A stretch of DNA of 64,000 bases from Arsukibacterium sp. MJ3. Lineage in GTDB: Bacteria; Pseudomonadota; Gammaproteobacteria; Enterobacterales; Alteromonadaceae. The notes under the pieces were generated by a model that saw only the letters and a program-made list of their open reading frames with translations, had not been told where the DNA came from and did not search any database. Shown here in pieces: positions 45,126-53,300 of the stretch; position 1 is the stretch's first letter; each line of letters starts with the position of its first letter. The stretch is taken from positions 62,001 through 126,000 of the forward strand of contig NZ_LAHP01000010.1 in the NCBI RefSeq assembly GCF_000987765.1, given 5' to 3'. The position numbers and the translations under genes were made by a program.

Positions 45126-45155
45126 TGAAATAGCATTGCGTGTGTGCGGGTCTTG
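45126..45155 (+). promoter_or_regulatory. ECF-type promoter of the thioredoxin-ccdA unit
   Basis: TGAAA, 19 bases, GTCTTG, matching the hvfA and sigma-gene promoters in box and spacing. A TATAAT at 45173-45178 could serve an additional housekeeping promoter. Confidence 0.65.
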
Positions 45156-45200
45156 TTATTGATACTTTTACATATAATCTCAATAACAAAGGAATACCCC

Positions 45201-45584
45201 ATGAAAAAACTTTTTTTGACACTGCTTTTTGGCTTGTTTATTAGTAGCAATGCCATGGCAAAAACCCCCTTTACCACTGAAAAATTTCAACAAGCTCAAC
45301 ACGCTGAGCAGTTAATACTAATCGACATCTATGCCGATTGGTGCCCAACCTGTCGTCGGCAAAGTAAAATTATTGCTGAATATTTTACTGAAAATCCAGA
45401 GAGTAAAATCCAGTTGCTGACCGTTGATTTTGACAGCCAAAAAGAGTGGGTAACACACTTTAAAGCACCAAGACAATCTACCCTGTTAGTGTATAACGGC
45501 TTTGAGCAAGTACATTTTTCCGTTGCCGAAACCAATAAAGAGAGAATTTTTAAAATACTCAGAGACGCAGAGCAGGCTAACTAA
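45201..45584 (+). CDS. Periplasmic thioredoxin-fold protein
   Basis: A 127-residue precursor starting at MKKLFLTLLF behind AAAGGAA; the frame is open upstream but the extra 19 residues have no support. The signal peptide ends near NAMA-KTP. The mature part is a thioredoxin fold with active site YADWCPTCRRQ. The loop that usually holds the cis-proline reads FKAPRQSTLL here, with Arg-Gln-Ser after the only proline. It abuts the CcdA gene without a gap. I infer that it receives electrons from CcdA and keeps periplasmic cysteines reduced, possibly those of the HvfA-like peptide or its copper sites. Confidence 0.85.
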   Translation: MKKLFLTLLFGLFISSNAMAKTPFTTEKFQQAQHAEQLILIDIYADWCPTCRRQSKIIAEYFTENPESKIQLLTVDFDSQKEWVTHFKAPRQSTLLVYNGFEQVHFSVAETNKERIFKILRDAEQAN

Positions 45585-46277
45585 ATGGAATTTACGGCTA
45601 TCCCGCTGGCCTTGCTGGCGGGCGTACTGAGCTTGTTATCGCCATGTGTGTTGCCGATGGTACCTGCGGTAGCCGCGTCGGCAATGCAGTCATCGCGTCT
45701 TGGCTTATTAATGCTGGCTGCGGGTATTAGTTTATCATTCGCTTTAGCGGGAACGGTGTTAACGTTTGCATTGTTAAATGCTGGCATATCACCTGACGTT
45801 TTACGTTACTTTTCAGCTGGCCTGTTATTGCTTATGGGTGTGGTGCTGCTAGTACCGGCCCTGAGTGATAAAATGGCGTTCTGGCTATCTCGTTTAACCA
45901 GCCATTTACCCGGTCAGAATATTACCGGCAATGGTGTCGCTATGCAGTTTGTGGTGGGCGCCTCACTGGGTTTAATCTGGCTACCCTGTGTTGGCCCTAC
46001 CCTGGGCACAGCTATTGCTTTAGCCTCAACCGGGCAAAGCATGCCAATGGCATTTGTTGTCATGCTAACCTTTGGTTTGGGTGCTGCCCTGCCACTGGTT
46101 TTTGTTGGGCATCTCTCGGGCAAACAGCTGGCTAAGCTGCGCCTGTCAGGTCAGTTTACTAAGTACCTGCTGGGCACGGCACTGCTACTGATCGCAATAA
46201 TGATTTTTAGCGGCTTTGATAAAGTGCTGGAAATCTGGGCCATTGAATGGTTGCCCGATTGGGTAACGTCTATCTGA
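45585..46277 (+). CDS. CcdA/DsbD-type transmembrane electron carrier
   Basis: A 230-residue protein with six hydrophobic segments and the two membrane cysteines of the family, in SLLSPCVLPMVPA and IWLPCVGPTLGTA. CcdA-type proteins move reducing power from cytoplasmic thioredoxin across the inner membrane. It has no periplasmic DsbD alpha or gamma domain, and the thioredoxin-fold gene directly before it supplies the missing partner. A strong terminator follows. Confidence 0.92.
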   Translation: MEFTAIPLALLAGVLSLLSPCVLPMVPAVAASAMQSSRLGLLMLAAGISLSFALAGTVLTFALLNAGISPDVLRYFSAGLLLLMGVVLLVPALSDKMAFWLSRLTSHLPGQNITGNGVAMQFVVGASLGLIWLPCVGPTLGTAIALASTGQSMPMAFVVMLTFGLGAALPLVFVGHLSGKQLAKLRLSGQFTKYLLGTALLLIAIMIFSGFDKVLEIWAIEWLPDWVTSI

Positions 46278-46286
46278 GTCTCATTT

Positions 46287-46329
46287 CACACTGAAGGCGT
46301 GGCAATGGCACGCCTTCAGTGTGCTTTTT
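46287..46329 (+). terminator. Terminator of the thioredoxin-ccdA unit
   Basis: Perfect 15-pair stem CACACTGAAGGCGTG/CACGCCTTCAGTGTG with a seven-base loop, then CTTTTTC. The right arm overlaps the last codons of the convergent tetR gene. Confidence 0.93.
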
Positions 46330-46912
46330 CTGCCGGTAATATTGCCAGCGCTTGTTGCAACAGCGTATCCAGTAACGCCGGATTTTGCTGCAACTGAGCA
46401 AAACTTTTCAGGCCAATTAGCTGCATTTGATAAAAGCTAGCTAACGCGTTGACATCGGTCGCGGGGGCTAAGTTGCCTGCTTGTTTCGCTTGTTGTAACA
46501 AACGGGCAAACTGATTTGCCATTTGCTGCAATAATTCCCGGGCCAGTTTAGCTAACGGGTGCTGCGCACCACCAAGCTCATGCACCGTTTTGACCAGCAT
46601 ACACACCTTATCTGGCGCGTCAGCTAAACTACTGGCCAAGGCCTGCCGCATAAACTGGCGTAACACCGCCAGCGGGCAGACCAGCTGCTGCTCCAAAGCC
46701 TGTAATGCCACCATGCCCTGCGAAGCATAATGTAATAACGCTTCACGGTATAAGGTTTCTTTATCACCAAAACTGGCGTACAAACTGCCCGGCCTTAAAT
46801 TGACAGCTTGCTGCACATCACGCATAGAGCAACCATTAAAACCCCGGGCCCAAAATAAATGGGTGGCATTGGCAATAACCTGTTGCCGGTCGAATTTTGC
46901 ACTGTTTACCAT
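46316..46912 (-). CDS. TetR-family repressor
   Basis: A 198-residue regulator with a TetR helix-turn-helix (ATHLFWARGFNGCSMRDVQQAVNLRPGSLYASFGDKETLYREAL) and a TetR_C-like ligand domain resembling the AcrR/NemR-type oxidative- or electrophile-sensing branch. Cysteines at 28, 69 and 94 could be redox-sensing, which is inference. A perfect 16-bp palindrome lies ten bases before its start codon, implying autoregulation, and copies occur before the thioredoxin and sigma genes. Confidence 0.92.
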   Translation of the reverse strand: MVNSAKFDRQQVIANATHLFWARGFNGCSMRDVQQAVNLRPGSLYASFGDKETLYREALLHYASQGMVALQALEQQLVCPLAVLRQFMRQALASSLADAPDKVCMLVKTVHELGGAQHPLAKLARELLQQMANQFARLLQQAKQAGNLAPATDVNALASFYQMQLIGLKSFAQLQQNPALLDTLLQQALAILPAEKAH

Positions 46913-46921
46913 AAATACCTC

Positions 46922-46937
46922 TTGAACAATTGTTCAA
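46922..46937. promoter_or_regulatory. TetR operator (perfect palindrome) before tetR
   Basis: TTGAACAATTGTTCAA, 16 bases, perfectly symmetrical, immediately upstream of the tetR start. Confidence 0.8.
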
Positions 46938-46998
46938 ATATACATCAAAAAACGGTTTAATATCAACTTTGCTTTTTTATCATTATTCAAAATATTGT

Positions 46999-47028
46999 TG
47001 AAAGCTTTCTGCTGTATATCCTGTCTTA
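46999..47028 (+). promoter_or_regulatory. ECF-type promoter of the sigma factor operon
   Basis: TGAAA, 19 bases, GTCTTA, identical in boxes and spacing to the hvfA promoter. The predicted start site is about 80 bases before the start codon. Confidence 0.65.
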
Positions 47029-47077
47029 TTCTTCATGCACTCACCAAGAAAAGAAATCAATGCGATTGATACCTACC

Positions 47078-47093
47078 TTGAACAAATGTTCAA
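47078..47093. promoter_or_regulatory. TetR-type operator before the sigma gene
   Basis: TTGAACAAATGTTCAA, one central mismatch from the perfect palindrome at tetR. It lies between the predicted transcription start and the start codon, a position suited to blocking elongation. Confidence 0.7.
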
Positions 47094-47117
47094 ATTAATG
47101 CTTTACAGGGTCAGCTT

Positions 47118-47720
47118 ATGTCAATTACGCTAAACACCTCTTTCAGTGAACAAAAGACTCTAGTAATGCCTCTATCACGAAATGGTCTGTTCAGTTTGCC
47201 GGTCTCTTTATTTAAGCGTAAAACGCAAAGCAACAGTCAACGTTATGAGCAATTAGTCCGGTTGTACCATGCTGATTTATACCGTTACGCATTTTGGTTA
47301 TGTCGTGATCAGCATATCGCTGAAGATATTGTACAGGATACTTTTTTACGAGCTTGGAAAGCGTTAGAGTCGCTGCTGGATGATAATGCGGCCAAAGCCT
47401 GGCTAATTACTATTTTGCGCCGGGAAAATGCCCGTCGCTTTGAGCGCAAACAACTAGATTACAGTGACGTTGAACAAGACAGCTTAACTGACGACACAAA
47501 CCCGGCATTGGAGCAACAATACGATGACACCTTGCTACAGCAGCAACTGTTACTGTTGCCACCAGCATATGGAGAGCCATTGCTGCTGCAAGCCTTGGCG
47601 GGTTTTACTAGCGATGAAATTAGTCAACTATTGAGTTTAAATGTAAATACCGTTAATACCCGTTTATTCCGGGCCCGCCAATTACTTAAACAGCGCTTAA
47701 CTGCGCAACAAAAGGGGTAA
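47118..47720 (+). CDS. ECF-type RNA polymerase sigma factor
   Basis: A 200-residue sigma-70 family protein with only regions 2 and 4: RYAFWLCRDQHIAEDIVQDTFLRAWKAL (region 2) and LAGFTSDEISQLLSLNVNTVNTRLFRARQLL (region 4). The first 40 residues are extra and could shorten to a start at MPLSRNGLF. Its anti-sigma partner follows after four bases. The promoter pattern before its own gene recurs before hvfA and the thioredoxin gene, so I infer that it directs those units as well as itself. Confidence 0.92.
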   Translation: MSITLNTSFSEQKTLVMPLSRNGLFSLPVSLFKRKTQSNSQRYEQLVRLYHADLYRYAFWLCRDQHIAEDIVQDTFLRAWKALESLLDDNAAKAWLITILRRENARRFERKQLDYSDVEQDSLTDDTNPALEQQYDDTLLQQQLLLLPPAYGEPLLLQALAGFTSDEISQLLSLNVNTVNTRLFRARQLLKQRLTAQQKG

Positions 47721-47724
47721 TGCT

Positions 47725-48435
47725 ATGGCCGACTTAACGATAAAACAAGCCTTAATTGCCGATCCGCAGGCGCGCTCTGCCCACGTGTCCAACGCGGTAG
47801 CCGCTGATCCTGCGCTGCAACAGCTGCAACGCCAATTATTGCTAGACCAAGCCAGCATAAAACAAGCGTTGCAATTTAAGGTGCCTGATACCCTGGCATT
47901 AAACCTGTTACGTCAACATATGCAGTTAGCTCAGCAAGTACAGAAAAAGCGCTTTACCGGTGCTATTGCTTTGGCCGCATCGATGGCGTTTATTGCCGGG
48001 CTTACCCTGAATTGGTTTAACTATGGCCACCCGCAAATGACACTGGGCCAGCATGCGCTGGCACATATTTACCATGAGGCCCCTTACATGGACCAAATGC
48101 TTACACCGCAACCACTAAGTCAGGTTAATGCTAAGTTGGCGAGCTTTGGTGCCGAACTTAGTGATTGGCAGCAAGCTATTGTTTATGCTAACTTTTGCGA
48201 TTTCCGTGGCACCCGCTCGTTGCATCTGGTGATGCAAACCAGTAATGGCTTGGCGACCGTATTTATTATACCAACGGGCAGCAGCCTTGAATTTGAAAAA
48301 GATTTTTCAGACGGCACTTATCGTGGCCGCAGCCTGGCATTAAAAACCGCCGATGTGGTAGTAGTAAGCGAGCACGATGACGATTTAAAACAGTTGCCGG
48401 CTAAACTTGAGCAGCAACTTAAATTTTTTATTTAA
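47725..48435 (+). CDS. DUF3379 membrane protein, probable anti-sigma factor
   Basis: A 236-residue protein with a cytoplasmic N-terminal helical part (about 1-75), one membrane segment (FTGAIALAASMAFIAGLTLNW, about 80-100) and a periplasmic DUF3379 domain with marks HALAHIYHEAPYMD, NAKLASFGAELSDW and VYANFCDFRGTRSLHLVM. The gene order sigma-DUF3379 is common in gammaproteobacteria and makes it the anti-sigma factor, with the periplasmic domain as sensor. No zinc-binding anti-sigma HxxxCxxC motif is present. Confidence 0.85.
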   Translation: MADLTIKQALIADPQARSAHVSNAVAADPALQQLQRQLLLDQASIKQALQFKVPDTLALNLLRQHMQLAQQVQKKRFTGAIALAASMAFIAGLTLNWFNYGHPQMTLGQHALAHIYHEAPYMDQMLTPQPLSQVNAKLASFGAELSDWQQAIVYANFCDFRGTRSLHLVMQTSNGLATVFIIPTGSSLEFEKDFSDGTYRGRSLALKTADVVVVSEHDDDLKQLPAKLEQQLKFFI

Positions 48436-48468
48436 CCAAGCACAAAACCCAACCTGCAGGGATGCCTA

Positions 48469-48870
48469 ATGACTGATAAAAACCAGGCCGAATGGCTGCT
48501 TATTCAACAATGTTATGATAAACAAGAACAACAAGCGCTTTGGCTAAAAATTATAGCCATACTGGTTTGGCTATGGTTACTAAAAAATACCGCCGGGTTG
48601 GAACTGCAATTGGGGATTATTGGTTTATTCTGGTTGCATGAAGCTTTGCTTAAAACCTGGCAGCAACGCGCTGCCGATCGTTTGTTGCAGTTAGAACAAG
48701 CCATTTTACAAGCACAGGATATCGGTTGTCAGTGGCATAGCCAATGGCAATTCCAACGCCAGAAGCCGCTGCAGCTTATTATCGGTTATGCCCGCCAGGC
48801 GTTAAAGCCAACCGTTGCCATTACTTATCTGGCACTTATTGCTGCCAGCCTGTTGCGGCTGTGGCTATAA
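48469..48870 (+). CDS. Hypothetical three-segment membrane protein
   Basis: I do not recognise a family. The 133 residues show two close hydrophobic segments (WLKIIAILVWLWLLK and LQLGIIGLFWLHEALL), a Trp/Gln-rich amphipathic middle (AADRLLQLEQAILQAQDIG), and a C-terminal segment (VAITYLALIAASLLRLWL). It starts behind GCAGGGA, 33 bases after the anti-sigma stop, and is probably the third gene of the sigma operon. That placement suggests a role in signal relay or stress response at the inner membrane. Confidence 0.7.
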   Translation: MTDKNQAEWLLIQQCYDKQEQQALWLKIIAILVWLWLLKNTAGLELQLGIIGLFWLHEALLKTWQQRAADRLLQLEQAILQAQDIGCQWHSQWQFQRQKPLQLIIGYARQALKPTVAITYLALIAASLLRLWL

Positions 48871-48910
48871 CTTTAAGGGTTAACTTTAGGGATTAGTGTG
48901 CCAATATAAA

Positions 48911-49603
48911 TCAGGCCATACCCAGTACAAATCCCATTACGGCACCCATTGGCGGCCCCCAGTGGTGTTCCAGCTTAACCTGTGGTGCCATATCCTGAAA
49001 TACCGAATACAAAATACCACCGGCCGCAAATAACATCATGACGCTAATAATTTGTGGCTCATGTTGCAACCAGAGATAACCGGTTAGCCCGGCAATCGGC
49101 CCCAATAACGCCATAACAGTAAAACCGCTAATTACGCGCCATGGTGAGGCAGACGCCTGATGCAACTCACGATAGGCATTAAAACCTTCAGGAAAGTTTT
49201 GCAAGGTAATAATGCCCGCCAGCAATAGTGCCAGTTTGGGATCGGCACTAAATGTTGCGCCCAAAGCGATAGCTTCCGGCATAAAATCGGCTAACATTGC
49301 GGCTAACTGGCTGGCCGGGGTATTGGCTTTTTTTAAAGCAATATCCAACAACATAAAGCCAAAACCACCGCCAATAAACCATAACGAGGCCGATAAAGCA
49401 GACTGATGCTGAATACCTTTTGGCACCAGCACCAGAGCCACAGCAGACAATAAAGCCCCTGCACCAAAAGCCATTACACTATGACGAAACTCTTGTTCTA
49501 ACCAGTCAGAGTGGATACGCTCAAAAGCTGCCAGCATGGCACCGGCTGGCATAGCAAGCCCAGCGCCCAGGGTGGCTAACAAAATGATATGCAGCTCCTG
49601 CAT
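48911..49603 (-). CDS. ZIP-family metal transporter
   Basis: A 230-residue membrane protein with about eight segments. The metal-path motifs are DFMPEAIALGATF and LQNFPEGFNAYRE (the family's HNxPEG with Gln-Asn-Phe here). ZIP proteins move zinc or other divalent metals into the cytoplasm; this short branch resembles the GufA/ZupT-like group. It converges on the sigma-operon genes and shares strand with nhaD upstream. Confidence 0.87.
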   Translation of the reverse strand: MQELHIILLATLGAGLAMPAGAMLAAFERIHSDWLEQEFRHSVMAFGAGALLSAVALVLVPKGIQHQSALSASLWFIGGGFGFMLLDIALKKANTPASQLAAMLADFMPEAIALGATFSADPKLALLLAGIITLQNFPEGFNAYRELHQASASPWRVISGFTVMALLGPIAGLTGYLWLQHEPQIISVMMLFAAGGILYSVFQDMAPQVKLEHHWGPPMGAVMGFVLGMA

Positions 49604-49659
49604 GTAGCAACTCCAAACTTTTAAGATACAAGATCCAATTGTTACAATTGTTACTGGTT

Positions 49660-51111
49660 TTAATGCCCGCCAGGACGCCCAAATATTTCAAATAATTCGG
49701 CATTTAAATACAGATGTGTAAGCACACTTGCGGCATAACCAAGCAAAATAACCGGTGCCCATTTTAAATGACCCACAAAGGTATAGTAGCCTCGCGCCTG
49801 GCCCATTAACGCCACACCGGCCGCTGAACCAATGGATAACAGGCTACCACCGACCCCGGCAGTTAAGGTAATTAATAACCACTGGCCATGTGACATATCA
49901 GGCTGCATGGTTAATACCGCAAACATGACCGGAATGTTATCCACTACCGACGACATTAAACCTAAAATAATATTGGCTGAAGTATGATTACCGCCCCCAT
50001 ACAACCCAGTTGATAACATTTCCAGATAACCGATATACCCCAGGCCACCCACGCAGACGACCACCCCGTAGAAAAACAGTAAGGTGTCCCATTCGGCGCG
50101 GGCGATACGGCTAAACACATCAAATGGCACAATGTTACCCAATGCCCTTAAACGTTCAGTATCACCATACCTTTCGGCCATAGCACGCTTGCGCGCCAGT
50201 GAACCGGGCAGCGTTTTACGCAAAAAGTAACCGAAAAACTGCAGCAGCCCCAGGCCAGTCATCATGCCCAGTACCGGCGGTAAATCTAACCAGGAATGGT
50301 ACAACACAGCAATGGCAATCGTTGCCAAAAATAACGTTAAAATTCGCAGTGCACCACGTTTTAGCTCAACGTCTTCCTGTAACGCTGCCGGGTAACGCCG
50401 CTCGACAAAAAAGCTCATAATAATCGCCGGTACCAGATAATTCACAACAGCCGGAACAAACAAGGTGAAAAACTCATTAAAGGTAATAATGCCGGCCTGC
50501 CAGACCATCAGCGTGGTAATGTCACCAAACGGAATAAAGGCACCACCAGCATTAGCGGCTACCACAATGTTAACGCAAGTCAGGTTAATAAAGCGCTTGT
50601 CACCTTCAGCTACTTTCATTACCACTGCACACATCAGCATGGCGGTAGTCATATTATTGGCAAAAGACGAAATAACAAAAGCCAGCACGCCACTGATCCA
50701 GAACAAGGTGCGGTAGCTAAAACCACGGCGGATCATCCAGGCGCGCAGTGCATCAAACAGCCGTCTCTCTTCCAGTGCGTTGATGTACGTCATTGCCACC
50801 AGTAGAAACAGCATTAATTCAGAAAATTCAAGCAAGGTATGACGAAACGCCTCGGCAGTAACACCTGGAATGCCATCTTGCATATAGCGCCAGGCAATTA
50901 ACGCCCAGATAATACCCGCGGCTACCAGTACTGGCTTAGATTTACGTAGATGAAGTTTTTCCTCTGCCATTACCAACATATATGCCAGCACAAACAGCGC
51001 CAACGAAATAATGCCGACTGGCGCCAATGTTAGATCAAGGCTTCCGGTTGTAGCAAACGCCGCAGGAGAAAACCCTGCTAAAAGAAAAAAGCACAGCAGG
51101 AACTGCTTCAC
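49660..51111 (-). CDS. nhaD: Sodium/proton antiporter NhaD
   Basis: A 483-residue member of the IT superfamily, exporting Na+ or Li+ in exchange for protons, common in alkaliphilic and marine gammaproteobacteria. The GTG start follows AGAGGG and opens a signal-like first segment (VKQFLLCFFLLAGFSPAAFA). Signature stretches are SFANNMTTAMLMCAVVMKVAEGDKRF and NIVVAANAGGAFIPFGDITTLMVWQAG. The frame is open 21 codons further upstream but without a ribosome-binding site. Confidence 0.9.
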   Translation of the reverse strand: MKQFLLCFFLLAGFSPAAFATTGSLDLTLAPVGIISLALFVLAYMLVMAEEKLHLRKSKPVLVAAGIIWALIAWRYMQDGIPGVTAEAFRHTLLEFSELMLFLLVAMTYINALEERRLFDALRAWMIRRGFSYRTLFWISGVLAFVISSFANNMTTAMLMCAVVMKVAEGDKRFINLTCVNIVVAANAGGAFIPFGDITTLMVWQAGIITFNEFFTLFVPAVVNYLVPAIIMSFFVERRYPAALQEDVELKRGALRILTLFLATIAIAVLYHSWLDLPPVLGMMTGLGLLQFFGYFLRKTLPGSLARKRAMAERYGDTERLRALGNIVPFDVFSRIARAEWDTLLFFYGVVVCVGGLGYIGYLEMLSTGLYGGGNHTSANIILGLMSSVVDNIPVMFAVLTMQPDMSHGQWLLITLTAGVGGSLLSIGSAAGVALMGQARGYYTFVGHLKWAPVILLGYAASVLTHLYLNAELFEIFGRPGGH

Positions 51112-51280
51112 GGTTTTACCCTCTGGGTTGAACAAATAGAACATGGAAAATGATGGGCGCATAGTATAAACCAAACTTCATAACAATAATTGGCTAACTT
51201 AGCTCAAACATACTGAAGCTGGGGTTGCTTCACAATAAAGGCAGCTGTATAGCGGCAATACAGCGTAACAATATTGCCGG

Positions 51281-51676
51281 CTACTGATTGATTTTGGTTT
51301 TCGCTAGCAACGTTAATAACGCGTTGCGGCAAGCTCGCAGAAATGGATACATTAACTTGGTTCGACCAGGCGATTTAAACAACCAATAGTGAAACTGGTT
51401 AAACAAGCCACTGCGGCTGCTAATCATGGCAAGCATTTGCACAGCCTCGGCACCGTGATGCCAGTTATCACCCAGCTTCAGCACCATACCTTGATCAATA
51501 TCCAGTTGCCGACGTTGCAGTTCACTGCGCATAGCCGCATCATTTCTGGCATTAACTAAGTGCAACTGGCCCAGACTCTGGCGGATCCTTACTGCCTGGC
51601 TATAGTTGCGGCAAAGTGGACAATCGCCATCAAAAATAAGCATAATGTCATTGCTACTATCTGCTGCAGTAGTCAT
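51281..51676 (-). CDS. DCC-family thiol-disulfide oxidoreductase-like protein
   Basis: A 131-residue protein with the defining block IMLIFDGDCPLCRNYSQAV and a later VNARNDAAMRSELQ, typical of DUF393/DCC proteins. The CPLC pair suggests redox activity by analogy with thioredoxins, but no substrate is known for the family. It is on the same strand as gabD upstream with an 86-base gap containing a small tandem repeat. Confidence 0.85.
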   Translation of the reverse strand: MTTAADSSNDIMLIFDGDCPLCRNYSQAVRIRQSLGQLHLVNARNDAAMRSELQRRQLDIDQGMVLKLGDNWHHGAEAVQMLAMISSRSGLFNQFHYWLFKSPGRTKLMYPFLRACRNALLTLLAKTKINQ

Positions 51677-51727
51677 AAGCTTAATGCCATGTTTTGTCGC
51701 CCTTACTCTCGTTCACCTGCCAGCCGC

Positions 51728-51753
51728 CTGCAATCTGCAATCTGCAATCTGCA
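51728..51753. repeat. Tandem heptamer (CTGCAAT)3
   Basis: Three copies of CTGCAAT plus a partial fourth, in the gap between gabD and the DCC gene. Too short to assign a role. Confidence 0.85.
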
Positions 51754-51762
51754 TGGTTGATA

Positions 51763-53220
51763 TTAGTTGTCTAAACCACCAAAACACAGATATTTGATGT
51801 CCAGATAATCGTTAAGACCATATTGTGAGCCTTCACGACCATATCCTGACTGCTTAACACCGCCAAAAGGTGCAGCTGCATTAGAAATAATGCCCTCGTT
51901 CACCCCAACCATACCAAATTGCAGTGCTTCTGCTACCCGCCATACCCGGCCAATGTCACGACTGTAAAAATAAGCGGCCAAACCATATTCAGTAGCGTTG
52001 GCCAGACTAATAGCTTGCGCTTCATCACTAAAACATTGAATGGCCACCACCGGGCCAAAAATTTCTTCTTGTGCCAATGTCATGTTGCTGGTGACGTTAG
52101 TAATTACGGTCGGCAAATAAAATAAACTATTTAACGATTGGCGCTCACCGCCGCAGTGCAGCTGCGCCCCTTGCTTAACGGCTGCTCTAACTAGCTCATC
52201 TACTTTATTGCAGGCATCATCACTGATTAGCGGGCCAATGTTTACTCCCGCTGTGGTACCGTCCCCCAGGGTTAAGTTTGTCATTGCTTGCTGCAACTTT
52301 GCAGTAAAGGCCGCCAATACACTTTGTTGCACCAGCACCCGGTTGGTACAAACGCAGGTTTGGCCGGCATTTCGAAACTTAGAGGCCATTAAACCGCTAA
52401 CCGCAGCATCCAGATTGGCATCAGCAAACACAATAAATGGTGCATTACCACCCAGCTCCATCGACACCCGCTTAACGCTATCAGCGCATTGCTTTGCTAA
52501 CTGTTTACCAATTTTGGTGGAACCGGTAAAACTAAACTTTGCCACCCGCTTATCCTGAGTTAGCACGTTACCAATACCGGCCGCGTCAGTACTTACCACA
52601 ACATTAAATACGCCGGCAGGAATACCCGCTCGCTGAGCCAATTCAGCCATAGCCAACGCCGACAACGGCGTTTGTTGCGCAGGTTTAACCACGAAGGTAC
52701 AGCCTGCAGCAAGAGCAGCCGCAGCTTTACGGGCAATCATGGCATTGGGGAAATTCCATGGTGTAATGGCCGCTACCACCCCTACTGGTTGTTTTAGCAC
52801 CACAATCCGTTGATTATTGGCTTGGGCAGGAATAGTGTCGCCGTATACGCGCTTCGCTTCTTCAGCAAACCATTGCAAGTACGAGGCGCCATATGCAATT
52901 TCACCTTTGGCTTCGGCCAGTGGCTTGCCTTGCTCCAGCGTTAATATCAGGCCTAAGTCATCCTGATGCTGCAGCATCAACTGATGCCAACGCATTAACA
53001 TGCTGGCGCGCTCAGCCCCAGGCAAGGCGGACCAACCAGCAAAAGCTGCTGCTGCTGCCGTAACGGCTTGTTCAGCATCTGCCGGGCTGGCATTCGCCAC
53101 CTTAGCAATAACGTCGCCATTGGCCGGGTTGGTTACGGCAAAATGTTCTGCTGCCGGGTGCCACGCTCCTTGCCAATAAGATGCACTTTTTAATAAACCC
53201 TGATCGTTTAATGTGGTCAT
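51763..53220 (-). CDS. gabD: NADP-dependent succinate-semialdehyde dehydrogenase
   Basis: A 485-residue aldehyde dehydrogenase that oxidises succinate semialdehyde to succinate, the last step of 4-aminobutyrate use. Visible motifs are [45 protein letters not shown] (catalytic Glu) and [12 protein letters not shown] (catalytic Cys, with the neighbouring Cys of the GabD redox pair), and [19 protein letters not shown] near the end. No gabT transaminase is next to it. Confidence 0.9.
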   Translation of the reverse strand: MTTLNDQGLLKSASYWQGAWHPAAEHFAVTNPANGDVIAKVANASPADAEQAVTAAAAAFAGWSALPGAERASMLMRWHQLMLQHQDDLGLILTLEQGKPLAEAKGEIAYGASYLQWFAEEAKRVYGDTIPAQANNQRIVVLKQPVGVVAAITPWNFPNAMIARKAAAALAAGCTFVVKPAQQTPLSALAMAELAQRAGIPAGVFNVVVSTDAAGIGNVLTQDKRVAKFSFTGSTKIGKQLAKQCADSVKRVSMELGGNAPFIVFADANLDAAVSGLMASKFRNAGQTCVCTNRVLVQQSVLAAFTAKLQQAMTNLTLGDGTTAGVNIGPLISDDACNKVDELVRAAVKQGAQLHCGGERQSLNSLFYLPTVITNVTSNMTLAQEEIFGPVVAIQCFSDEAQAISLANATEYGLAAYFYSRDIGRVWRVAEALQFGMVGVNEGIISNAAAPFGGVKQSGYGREGSQYGLNDYLDIKYLCFGGLDN

Positions 53221-53268
53221 AACACCTCCTTAATCGAATACCGCGTTATCTTTGCAGGCTATAAGGCA

Positions 53269-53297
53269 CTAAACCGACAGATAGCAAGCCGGTTTAG
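53269..53297. other. Inverted repeat between uspA-like gene and gabD
   Basis: Perfect eight-base arms CTAAACCG/CGGTTTAG around 13 bases, just past the end of the universal stress protein gene. There is no T run on the minus strand, so it is a possible processing or weak termination hairpin only. Confidence 0.4.
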
Positions 53298-53300
53298 GTT

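Noticed and set aside
49636-49653. Tandem CAATTGTTA upstream of the ZIP transporter as a fourth TetR site
   Set aside because: Only the central ACAATTGT agrees; the outer TTGA/TCAA arms are lost, so I did not add it to the regulon.
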